From positions 1-7,460 of the forward strand of contig JAHAZA010000032.1 of NCBI GenBank assembly GCA_018385415.1: a DNA stretch of 7,460 nt, read 5' to 3'. This DNA comes from Treponema sp. (lineage in GTDB: Bacteria; Spirochaetota; Spirochaetia; Treponematales; Treponemataceae). A program made the translations under genes and the position numbers. Shown one piece after another: positions 1 to 6,676 of this stretch (position 1 is the first letter of the stretch; each line of letters begins with the position of its first letter). The notes beneath the pieces are model-generated. The model saw nothing but the letters and a program-made list of their open reading frames with translations. It had not been told where the DNA came from and made no database searches.

Positions 1-2
1 CT

Positions 3-137
3 GCAAATGTATATTTTTTCAAAGAAGATAAATATGCAATTGTTACTTTTGAAAATAAATATGTTAATCCAAATTGGTTTCACTATTCAAGGGAAGAATT
101 AGCAAAAAAAATAAATTGTGACTTAAATCAATTGTGA
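3..137 (+). CDS. C-terminal end of an unrecognised protein (5' end outside window)
   Basis: Frame 3 is open from the left edge for 44 codons and stops at TGA 135-137; the other two forward frames close earlier. The peptide begins ANVYFFKEDKYAIV and ends EELAKKINCDLNQL. It has a balanced mix of aromatic and charged residues (WFHY in the middle), typical of a genuine soluble protein end and unlike chance translation of AT-rich DNA. No family is recognised and no membrane segment is present. It runs in the same direction as the ATPase-TOPRIM-hsdR set, 105 bases ahead of it, so it could be an earlier member of the same island. It does not visibly resemble the end of HsdM or HsdS, but so short a piece cannot exclude either. 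Confidence 0.55.
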   Translation, partial: ANVYFFKEDKYAIVTFENKYVNPNWFHYSREELAKKINCDLNQL

Positions 138-143
138 AGTTTT

Positions 144-164
144 TCTACAATCCAGAATTGTAGA
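144..164. repeat. Inverted repeat in the spacer upstream of the ATPase gene
   Basis: The arms TCTACAAT (144-151) and ATTGTAGA (157-164) are perfect 8-bp complements around a 5-base centre. The hairpin is not followed by a T run on either strand, so it is a poor rho-independent terminator for the gene ending at 137. It lies about 44 bases upstream of the candidate -35 box at 208, where an operator or a weak transcript-end structure would both fit. The function is an inference. Confidence 0.4.
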
Positions 165-207
165 TGAGTCTTATATTAATCTTTCGTCACAAAATGTTAC
201 AAAAATA

Positions 208-236
208 TTGATTTTTTCCGGATTTATGACGATACT
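208..236 (+). promoter_or_regulatory. Candidate sigma-70-type promoter for the ATPase gene
   Basis: A -35-like TTGATT (208-213), a 17-base spacer and a -10-like GATACT (231-236) precede the ATG at 243, with only six bases between the -10 element and the start codon. Transcription would therefore begin at or very near the A of the ATG. No Shine-Dalgarno sequence is seen in front of this ATG, which agrees with a leaderless transcript. Each hexamer matches the consensus at four of six positions, so the call rests mainly on spacing and position. A shifted -10 (TACTAT, 233-238) with a 19-base spacer is an alternative. Confidence 0.4.
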
Positions 237-242
237 ATATGT

Positions 243-1709
243 ATGGACTTTAACAAATCTATCATCCGTTTTTTATCTGTTTCTATTAATAATATAAACA
301 ATGTTGAAAACGGAACTATTCATGTAAACGATTTTTCTAAAAAAGACAGTTGGACTAATTATTCGCCTGATCATTCTGATGTAATTGGACTTTACGGTCA
401 AAACGGGTCTGGTAAATCAACTGTAGTAGAAGCCCTTGCTCTTCTTAAAATGTGTGTTCTTGGTGACAAGTTTTTGATTACCAAGAAGGAATTTGATAAG
501 TATGTTCAGGAAGATTTGATTACTATTGGAAAAGATTCTCTTACAGTAAAAGCTCATTTTTTGATTACTGATAATGTTGATTCTAAAATTATTGAATATG
601 CTTTTACTTTTGGATACAAACCTAATACTGACTCAACCCTTAGAGTTAAATATAATGTAATTCTTGAAAATGAAAGCTTTTCAATTTTAAATACTGATCT
701 GTCTGCAACTGATTTATTTGTAAAATATTCTGCTGCTGGTAAACAGATTGTTGAACCTGTGGATTTGTACAAAAAGGTCATTGCAACTGACGATCAGCTG
801 GCTGTTACTTTCCAGCTTTGTAAGGTTTTATCTCAAAAGGAATGTTCTACATATCTTTTTAATTCTGAACTAATAAATATCAAAGGTCTTTCTGATGTAA
901 GTAAATTGTTTGATTACATGAAGATTTTTAGAAAGTACATTAATTCAAACTTCTGTATTATTACAAAGGATTTTACAGATTTGACTTCTGCTAAAAATCT
1001 TATTCCTCTTGCCGTCCAGAATGAAAAATTTGAACCAAATGCATTTATCCGTTTTGTTGGAATTTCATTAAGTGGTTCTCAGTTTATTGAACAGTCTCGA
1101 AAGCCTGTTTTTACTGCTCTTATTGAAGAACTTAATACTGTAATCAATTCAATAATTCCAGATATGCAGCTTAAGATGGTTACTCTTTCTACTGAACTTT
1201 CCAGCAATAATCAGAAAGGTGATGTTGTTGAAGTTGTGTCTGTTCGTAATGGAAAGGAAATTCCTCTTCGTTATGAATCTGACGGAATTAAAAAATTGCT
1301 CTGTATTTTGAATCTTCTTGTTCTTATGCATAACAATCAGAATATGTTTGTTGTAATTGATGAACTTGATGCCAGCATTTTTGAATACCTTCTTGGTGAG
1401 ATTCTTACCATGCTTACAGAAAGTGGAAAAGGACAGCTGTTTTTTACTTCCCACAATCTGTATCCTCTTGAACTTCTTGATAAGGAATCTATTTTCTTTA
1501 CAACTACAAATCCTCAGAACAGATACATTAAGTTTAAATATATCAAACCAAATCATAATCTTCGCGATCAGTATCTTAAGACAATTCGCCTTGGTGGTCA
1601 GGATGAACCAGTTTATCAGGAATCAGATACAGCAAATATGCGCCTTTCTTTCTATTCTGCAGGACGAAAATTTGAAAACTTTCTTAAAACAATTCAGGAG
1701 AAGAACTAG
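243..1709 (+). CDS. ABC/SMC-type AAA ATPase of a two-gene ATPase-TOPRIM defence-like pair
   Basis: This 488-residue protein has the motif set of the AAA_15/AAA_21 (OLD, RloA, AriA-like) ATPases. The Walker A sequence GQNGSGKST is at residues 52-60. An ABC-signature-like YESDGIKKL lies near 344-352. The Walker B VVIDELDA is at 370-377 (D373, E374), followed by SIFEYLLGE. A switch histidine sits in FFTSHNL (H404). The mostly helical region between Walker A and the signature is where the coiled-coil or insertion domain sits in relatives. There is no nuclease domain in this chain; the next gene supplies a TOPRIM, so the ATPase/nuclease unit is split. The ATG at 243 is the first usable start after an in-frame TAA at 177-179, and there is no clear ribosome-binding site. 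Family knowledge suggests an ATP-driven sensor or scaffold controlling a toxic nuclease. That role is inferred for this protein; the ATPase class itself is secure. Confidence 0.9.
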   Translation: MDFNKSIIRFLSVSINNINNVENGTIHVNDFSKKDSWTNYSPDHSDVIGLYGQNGSGKSTVVEALALLKMCVLGDKFLITKKEFDKYVQEDLITIGKDSLTVKAHFLITDNVDSKIIEYAFTFGYKPNTDSTLRVKYNVILENESFSILNTDLSATDLFVKYSAAGKQIVEPVDLYKKVIATDDQLAVTFQLCKVLSQKECSTYLFNSELINIKGLSDVSKLFDYMKIFRKYINSNFCIITKDFTDLTSAKNLIPLAVQNEKFEPNAFIRFVGISLSGSQFIEQSRKPVFTALIEELNTVINSIIPDMQLKMVTLSTELSSNNQKGDVVEVVSVRNGKEIPLRYESDGIKKLLCILNLLVLMHNNQNMFVVIDELDASIFEYLLGEILTMLTESGKGQLFFTSHNLYPLELLDKESIFFTTTNPQNRYIKFKYIKPNHNLRDQYLKTIRLGGQDEPVYQESDTANMRLSFYSAGRKFENFLKTIQEKN

Positions 1710-1711
1710 TG
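1696..1711 (+). promoter_or_regulatory. Ribosome-binding site and TAGTG coupling junction of the TOPRIM gene
   Basis: AGGAG at 1696-1700 lies inside the last codons of the ATPase gene, eight bases before a GTG start at 1709. The ATPase stop TAG (1707-1709) and the GTG share the G at 1709. The one-base overlap and the good Shine-Dalgarno sequence decide the GTG start and predict translational coupling, so the two proteins would be made in a linked ratio. Confidence 0.75.
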
Positions 1712-2419
1712 CCAGAAAGCAAGAAAGTTGTTCTGTTCATTTTTGAAGGCGTAACAGAAAAGATAGCATTAGAAAGTATTCTCAAAAAGTTGTTTGCTTC
1801 AAATTATGTTGATGTTGAATTTATTGGAACTGATATTACTTCCAAAAAAGATGTTACAGTTGGAAATATTGATAATGAATTGCGTCAGTTTATTCGTGAA
1901 AAACTAAAACCATTGCACATTGATGTAAGTGATATTGAAAAAATCATTCATGTAATCGATACCGATGGTGGTTTTGTTGATGAAAGATATATTAAATATT
2001 CAGCTCAACAGGCACATTTGGCTTATACCCAGAATGAAATTCTTACAAAAGATCCTGCTAACACATTAAAAAGAAATAAAGAAAAAACAGAGAAAACAAA
2101 CCATTTGAAGAATTTGTCGTATTTGCATTTTAAATCTGATGATTTACGCATACCATATCAATTGTATTATTTTTCTAGAAACAGAGAACATTCATTGCAA
2201 AATGAAGTCAGAGAATTGACTGTTATAGAAAAGAAAGATATGGCTTTCGAATTTGCTTCAAAATATTTAGGAAAAGAAAGTGATTTTGTTACTTTGCTGA
2301 ATGATCCTGCAGTGAAAGTAGATGGTAGTTTCGGGCAAACATGGTCATTTATTCAGAAGGATAATAATTCATTACATAGACACTCTAATTTTTATCTGGC
2401 ATTTGAAAGTACAAAATAA
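1709..2419 (+). CDS. Small TOPRIM-domain protein (RloB/OLD/AriB-like presumed nuclease), partner of the ATPase
   Basis: The 236-residue protein begins with a TOPRIM-like strand and helix, VVLFIFEGVTEK (E13-G14 with E17). It then has a hydrophobic strand ending in IDTDG (D84, D86), the DxD metal-binding motif. These are the two landmarks of RloB, OLD and AriB-type TOPRIM nucleases, which bind divalent metal and cut nucleic acid. The segment IPYQLYYFSRNREHSLQNE (about 148-166) occupies the place of the NPxFExW-type motif seen after the DxD in RloB-like proteins. The C-terminus (about 200-225) carries a conserved-looking DGSFGQTWSFIQ stretch and RHSN. There is no membrane segment and no helicase motif. 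Start and coupling come from the TAGTG overlap with the ATPase. Leucine is mostly TTG/TTA here, but CTT in the ATPase gene, suggesting a separate origin. The TOPRIM call is fairly good; nuclease activity, substrate (DNA or tRNA) and defence role are inferred. Confidence 0.75.
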   Translation: MPESKKVVLFIFEGVTEKIALESILKKLFASNYVDVEFIGTDITSKKDVTVGNIDNELRQFIREKLKPLHIDVSDIEKIIHVIDTDGGFVDERYIKYSAQQAHLAYTQNEILTKDPANTLKRNKEKTEKTNHLKNLSYLHFKSDDLRIPYQLYYFSRNREHSLQNEVRELTVIEKKDMAFEFASKYLGKESDFVTLLNDPAVKVDGSFGQTWSFIQKDNNSLHRHSNFYLAFESTK

Positions 2420-2454
2420 GTATTTTTCATGATAAAATAAACTATTACTTATTT
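2414..2454. repeat. 9-bp inverted repeat between the TOPRIM gene and hsdR
   Basis: AAATAAGTA (2414-2422) and TACTTATTT (2446-2454) are perfect complements separated by 23 bases. The left arm contains the TOPRIM stop codon TAA (2417-2419). The right arm ends at the base immediately before the AGGA (2455-2458) that serves hsdR. A smaller nested dyad, ATTTT (2422-2426) with AAAAT (2434-2438), lies inside. In RNA this could form a weak AT-rich stem next to the hsdR ribosome-binding site; in DNA it could be an operator. No downstream T run supports a classical terminator. Confidence 0.5.
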
Positions 2455-2468
2455 AGGAATAGCTTATG
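2455..2468 (+). promoter_or_regulatory. Ribosome-binding site of hsdR
   Basis: AGGA at 2455-2458 precedes the ATG at 2466 by seven bases, supporting this start. The 46 bases between the TOPRIM stop and this ATG hold a -10-like TAAAAT (2433-2438) but no convincing -35 box, so hsdR may be read through from the upstream promoter. Confidence 0.6.
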
Positions 2469-5400
2469 TCCACATACAACGAAGAAGCATACGAGAACTG
2501 CTTAATTCAATTATTCACAGAAAACTTGGGTTATGACCACATCTATGGCCCAGATATTGATCGTGACTGGCATTCTCCACTCTACGATTCAGTTCTCGAA
2601 GATTCCATTCGTCGTATAAATCCCAAAGCAGCTCCTTCTGCCATAAATGAAGCTCTCCAAAAACTCCGCAACTTTGAAAATGCTGAACTCAAAAAGAAAA
2701 ATGCTTTGTTCATGGACTATCTCCAAAGTGGAATTGAAGTTTCTTATTCTGAAAACGGTGAAACTAAATCTGACATTATCTATATTGTTGATTATAACAA
2801 TGTGAACAATAACTCTTTCATCGTAGCTAACCAGTGGACTTTTATTGAAAACTCAAACAAACGTCCTGATATTCTTCTTTTCTTAAACGGACTTCCGGTT
2901 TGTCTTTTTGAACTTAAATCTCCAAGCCGTGAAGAAACTGATGTAAGTGAGGCTTATTCACAGATTCGTAATTACATGCAGGAAATTCCAAGCATGTTCA
3001 TTTACAATTGTATCTGCGTTATGTCGGATCAGCTTACATCTAAAGCGGGAACTATTACTTCTGGTGAAGACCGCTTTATGGAATGGAAGACTAAAGACGG
3101 TGATAGTGAATCTAAAGCTTTTGCTGATTTTACAACTTTCTTTGAAGGCATTTTCCAGAAAGAACGACTTTTAGATATCATAAAAAACTTCATCTGTTTT
3201 AATAATGACGGAATTAATTCATACAAAATCCTTGCCGGTTATCATCAGTATTTTGCGGTAAAGAAAGCTATTGAGCGTACAAAGATTGCTGTAAATGGGG
3301 ATGGTAAGATTGGAGTTTTTTGGCATACTCAGGGATCTGGAAAATCTCTCTCCATGGTTTTCTATGCTCACCTTTTGCAGCAGAATATCGACACTCCTAC
3401 TATCGTTGTAATTACTGATCGAAACGATCTTGATAATCAGCTTTATACTCAGTTTTCAAACTGTAAGGATTTCTTGCGTCAGGAACCTGTTCAGGCAAAA
3501 AGCCGAGAGGATTTGAAAAATCTTCTTGAAGGCCGCAAAGCAAACGGAATCATCTTTACAACGATACAGAAATTTGAGGAATCCAATGAGCCTTTAAGTG
3601 ATCGTAAAAATATCATCGTTATGGCTGATGAAGCTCACCGTGGTCAGTATGGACTTACAGAAAAGATTAAAACTTCAAAGGATGAAAACGGAAACTTAAT
3701 TGCTCGCAGAACAATCGGAACTGCCCGAATTATCCGCGACAGTCTTCCAAATGCCAGTTACATTGGCTTTACTGGAACTCCAATCAGCCGTGAAGATCGC
3801 AGCACTATCGAAGTTTTTGGTGATTACATTGACGTTTATGATATGACTCAGGCTGTGCAGGATGGTGCAACTCGTCCTGTTTATTACGAAAGCCGTGTAA
3901 TCAAACTTAAACTTGATGATAAAGTTCTTGCCCAGATTGATGCTGAATATGATATTCTCGCTCAGAATGCTGATGAAGAAGTAATTGAAAAATCAAAACA
4001 TGAACTTGGAAAAATGGAAGAAATCCTCGGTCATGAAAAAACAATCAATTCACTTGTTGATGATATTCTTGAACACTACGAAAATGAACGCCAGTATCAG
4101 CTTACCGGAAAAGCAATGATTGTTGCCTACAGTCGTTCCATTGCAATGAAGATTTACAATCGTATTCTTGAACTTCGTCCTCAGTGGGCTGGTACAACTT
4201 CACAAATTACAATTGATAATAAACAGGTAACCGTTCCAGGTGATGATGCCCGCATTGCTGTTGTAATGACAGAAAGCAATAAAGATCCAGAAAAATGGCG
4301 TGCAATAATCGGAAATAAAACACACAAACAGGAACTTGCAACTCGCTTTAAGGATAACGACAGCCCTCTTAAAATTGCCATTGTAGTTGATATGTGGCTT
4401 ACTGGTTTTGATGTTCCTTCTCTTGCAACAATGTATGTTTACAAACCAATGGAAGGCTACAACCTCATGCAGGCAATTGCCCGTGTAAATCGCGTTTTCA
4501 AAGACAAAGAAGGTGGTCTTGTAGTTGATTATGTTGGAATTGCTCAGGCTCTTAAACAGGCCATGAACGATTACACTGTCCGTGACCGGGAAAATTATGG
4601 TGAAATGGATGTTGCAAAACGAGCTTATCCAAAATTCAAGGAAAAACTTGAAGTCTGTCGAAATTTATTCTTTGGTTATGATTACACCCCATTCTATGAT
4701 GGTTCGGACTTACAGCGTGGTATGACAATCAGTGGTGCCGTAAACTTTATTATGGCCGTTGATAAAGAAGATCAGAAACAAGCTTTTGTAAAAGAAGCGC
4801 TCATGCTCAAACAGTCACTTTCACTGTGTTCTTCAATGGTAAAAGAACATATGCGACTTGAAGCTGCATTTTTTGAATCAGTTCGAGTTCTTGTTATGCG
4901 CCTTATGTATGTTGCACCAGGAAAGAAATTCTCGCTCAAAGAAGTAAATGACAGAATCAATGAACTCTTAAAGCAGTCAGTAAAATCTGATGGAATTATA
5001 AATCTTTTCAGTGATGTTGGTGAAAAAGTGAATCTTTTTGATCCAACCTTTCTTGATAACATTTCAAAGATGAAGGAAAAGAATCTTGCTGTTGAAATGC
5101 TAAAGAAACTTATCAACGAGCAGGTAAGAATTTACAAACGAACAAATCTCGTAAAATCAGAACACTTCAGTGAAATCATTCAGCAGACTTTGAATCGTTA
5201 TCTAAATGGAATGCTTACAAATGAAGAAGTGATTCAAGAATTGCTCAGACTTGCTAAAGAACTTTTACATGCTAGTGAAGAAGGAAATAAACTTGGCCTT
5301 TCTGATGAAGAACTTGCATTCTACGATGCTCTTACAAAGCCAGAAGCAGTAAAAGATTTCTATTCAAATGAAGATTTAATTGCCCTTACAAAAGAACTTA

Positions 5401-5660
5401 CGGATACACTTCGAAAGAATAAAACAATCGACTGGCAGAAAAAAGAATCAGCTCGTGCAAAAATGAGAATGATTGTCAAAAAACTTTTGAAGAAATACAA
5501 GTATCCACCAGAAGGCCAGGAAGATGCGTTGAAGACAGTTATCAGCCAGTGTGAAATGTGGACTGATAATGTGGCTGATTTTGAAGATGCTTATCAGGAA
5601 ACAACTTCTACTTGGAATGGCTTGATGGTTGCGGAAGATAGTCCTAAGTATGGAATTTAA
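2466..5660 (+). CDS. hsdR: Type I restriction enzyme R subunit (HsdR)
   Basis: HsdR is the motor and nuclease subunit of type I restriction-modification. It joins an HsdM2S complex, pulls DNA in both directions with ATP and cuts at distant sites. The 1064-residue chain has the normal length and order of parts. The N-terminal PD-(D/E)xK nuclease has D135 in RPDILLF, E149 and K151 in FELKSP, and the QxxxY motif Q166-Y170. The SF2 motor has Walker A TQGSGKS (288-294), the DEAH box (388-391) and motif III GFTGTP (434-439). Motif V is DMWLTGFDVPSL (642-653) and motif VI is QAIARVNR (669-676). A helical C-terminal domain (about 720-1060) would contact the methyltransferase. All catalytic residues are present, so it looks functional. 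No hsdM or hsdS lies in the window; they may be upstream of base 1, with the ATPase-TOPRIM pair inserted before hsdR, or the subunit may be orphaned. Confidence 0.97.
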   Translation: MSTYNEEAYENCLIQLFTENLGYDHIYGPDIDRDWHSPLYDSVLEDSIRRINPKAAPSAINEALQKLRNFENAELKKKNALFMDYLQSGIEVSYSENGETKSDIIYIVDYNNVNNNSFIVANQWTFIENSNKRPDILLFLNGLPVCLFELKSPSREETDVSEAYSQIRNYMQEIPSMFIYNCICVMSDQLTSKAGTITSGEDRFMEWKTKDGDSESKAFADFTTFFEGIFQKERLLDIIKNFICFNNDGINSYKILAGYHQYFAVKKAIERTKIAVNGDGKIGVFWHTQGSGKSLSMVFYAHLLQQNIDTPTIVVITDRNDLDNQLYTQFSNCKDFLRQEPVQAKSREDLKNLLEGRKANGIIFTTIQKFEESNEPLSDRKNIIVMADEAHRGQYGLTEKIKTSKDENGNLIARRTIGTARIIRDSLPNASYIGFTGTPISREDRSTIEVFGDYIDVYDMTQAVQDGATRPVYYESRVIKLKLDDKVLAQIDAEYDILAQNADEEVIEKSKHELGKMEEILGHEKTINSLVDDILEHYENERQYQLTGKAMIVAYSRSIAMKIYNRILELRPQWAGTTSQITIDNKQVTVPGDDARIAVVMTESNKDPEKWRAIIGNKTHKQELATRFKDNDSPLKIAIVVDMWLTGFDVPSLATMYVYKPMEGYNLMQAIARVNRVFKDKEGGLVVDYVGIAQALKQAMNDYTVRDRENYGEMDVAKRAYPKFKEKLEVCRNLFFGYDYTPFYDGSDLQRGMTISGAVNFIMAVDKEDQKQAFVKEALMLKQSLSLCSSMVKEHMRLEAAFFESVRVLVMRLMYVAPGKKFSLKEVNDRINELLKQSVKSDGIINLFSDVGEKVNLFDPTFLDNISKMKEKNLAVEMLKKLINEQVRIYKRTNLVKSEHFSEIIQQTLNRYLNGMLTNEEVIQELLRLAKELLHASEEGNKLGLSDEELAFYDALTKPEAVKDFYSNEDLIALTKELTDTLRKNKTIDWQKKESARAKMRMIVKKLLKKYKYPPEGQEDALKTVISQCEMWTDNVADFEDAYQETTSTWNGLMVAEDSPKYGI

Positions 5661-5770
5661 TATATGGACAATACATTAAAACCTTGCCAAGCAACTATTA
5701 TTAAGAAAAATAAGACTAATATCCAAAATGGAATTCTATAAACTAAACCTCTACAATGCCATTCAAACAT
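5657..5770 (-). CDS. Possible 37-residue single-span membrane peptide
   Basis: On the minus strand an ATG (5770-5768) opens a 37-codon frame ending at TAA (5659-5657), whose stop overlaps the hsdR stop on the other strand. The peptide starts MFEWHCRGLVYR, continues with a strongly hydrophobic run FWILVLFFLIIVAW (about residues 15-28) and ends NVLSIY. Positive residues before the span would suit an N-in small membrane protein. It lies 42 bases beyond the stop of the XRE gene, in the same direction, and fills most of the otherwise empty 5661-5812 gap. There is no clear Shine-Dalgarno sequence, and an A-rich opposite strand can give F/L/I-rich frames by chance. It is a candidate only. Confidence 0.22.
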   Translation of the reverse strand: MFEWHCRGLVYRIPFWILVLFFLIIVAWQGFNVLSIY

Positions 5771-5812
5771 TCTAGCTAGATGTACAGCCCTTGATCAAAT
5801 TACTATACTCCA

Positions 5813-6667
5813 TCATTCATTATTTTTAAGTTGATTAATTGGTGCTTCAATAACAGCAACTTCCTTTTGATTGTAGAAAAAATTTCCTTCATTTGCATCT
5901 ATCATAATGGAAGAAATATTCTGGTTTTCTAACTCTTCAAACCACACATACATTTCTTTAATTTCATTCCATGAATTAGGATGCATATATTCTTCCTGAC
6001 CATCTGCATCAATAACGCCTAATAGACAAACTGATTTTTCAATATCATAATCAGAAAGTTTTTCCTTCTCTATAATGTTTTCAATTCCCTTTAATAATCT
6101 TTCAGGTATATTTTCAGTATCTCCACATAGATAATCATAAAGACAGTCATAAGCTACATCACAATCTCCATCATAGGCATCCCACTGTAAATCCCAATCA
6201 TCAGGAACTGGATCACATGCATCATCAACAAGTGAAATCTTTTTAATGTTCTGCTTATTAATTAAGAGTTCTTTATTATTTAAAGTTTCAGCATAGATCC
6301 ATTTTGAGTCATTCTGAATAGCCATATACATATTTTCATAGGTTCCCTGTGTAATTGGATACCATCTGGATTTTTTTTGGCCTTTAACCTTGATACCAAG
6401 ATTTCCCCAGAAACCATCGATCTTAATATCTTCTTTTTTCTTTGGTCCATAATCACATAAATGAGTTGTTTTTATAATCTTTGAATTACCCAAAAGATCA
6501 TCGACGCTTATTCCAAAAATTATTGCAAGTTCACGAAGATTCTTTACTGTTGGTTCAGCTGTTCCTTTTTCCCATTTAGCAATTGCCTGCTGACTCATTT
6601 CTAATCGTTCTGCAAGATCCTTCTGAGTCATATTAAATTTTGCTCTTAATTCTTTAAGTCTTAGCAC
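5813..6667 (-). CDS. XRE-family HTH regulator with a large acidic C-terminal region of unknown function
   Basis: Taken from GTG 6667, the protein has 284 residues. Residues 3-60 form a classical HTH_3 (Cro/C1/XRE) domain: a first helix in RLKELRAK, then MTQKDLAERLEMSQQAIAKWEKG with the recognition helix at about 25-34. It ends in the usual LAIIFGISVDDLLG. The remaining 220 residues begin with a beta-rich stretch (DGFWGNLGIKVKG, then SRWYPIT and WIYAETLN). A Cys/Asp-rich acidic tract follows (about 148-184, with CDPVPDDWD and GDCD), then a mixed domain. I do not recognise this region. The frame stays open upstream to ATG 6703, inside the rhodanese gene. GTG 6667 is preferred because GGAGG (6672-6676) lies four bases before it, because it follows the rhodanese stop directly, and because the HTH starts there; the four-base spacing is short. 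It probably controls its own operon or the divergent gene. Confidence 0.85.
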   Translation of the reverse strand: MLRLKELRAKFNMTQKDLAERLEMSQQAIAKWEKGTAEPTVKNLRELAIIFGISVDDLLGNSKIIKTTHLCDYGPKKKEDIKIDGFWGNLGIKVKGQKKSRWYPITQGTYENMYMAIQNDSKWIYAETLNNKELLINKQNIKKISLVDDACDPVPDDWDLQWDAYDGDCDVAYDCLYDYLCGDTENIPERLLKGIENIIEKEKLSDYDIEKSVCLLGVIDADGQEEYMHPNSWNEIKEMYVWFEELENQNISSIMIDANEGNFFYNQKEVAVIEAPINQLKNNE

Positions 6668-6676
6668 ATTACCTCC
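6665..6676 (-). promoter_or_regulatory. Ribosome-binding site and TAATGTG junction between rhodanese and XRE genes
   Basis: Read on the minus strand, GGAGG (6676-6672) overlaps the last sense codons and stop of the rhodanese gene. TAA (6671-6669), one base, then GTG (6667-6665) follow. The near-overlap implies one transcript and translational coupling. The ATG embedded in TAATG (6669-6667) is out of frame and ends after two codons, so GTG is the functional candidate. Confidence 0.6.

Noticed and set aside
1149..1556. Long minus-strand frame inside the ATPase gene, and similar antisense frames within hsdR
   Set aside because: They are shadows of the coding strands: no start signals, unnatural composition, and overlap with genes that have clear conserved motifs.
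5664..5741. 25-codon plus-strand ORF just after hsdR, beginning MDNTLKPCQATI
   Set aside because: It has no Shine-Dalgarno sequence and no recognisable similarity, and it overlaps the minus-strand hydrophobic frame. It could be a remnant of a lost hsd gene, but nothing supports that.
5771..5780. Perfect palindrome TCTAGCTAGA
   Set aside because: It is only 10 bp, with no extension of symmetry and no repeat elsewhere noticed. It is likely chance and does not form a terminator hairpin.
5661..5812. Bidirectional rho-independent terminator between the convergent hsdR and XRE genes
   Set aside because: No GC-rich stem followed by a T run was found on either strand in this gap, although convergent genes would be expected to have one.
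6667..6669. ATG inside the TAATG at the rhodanese/XRE junction as the XRE start
   Set aside because: It reads ATG TGC TAA, so it ends after two codons; the XRE frame needs the GTG at 6667-6665.
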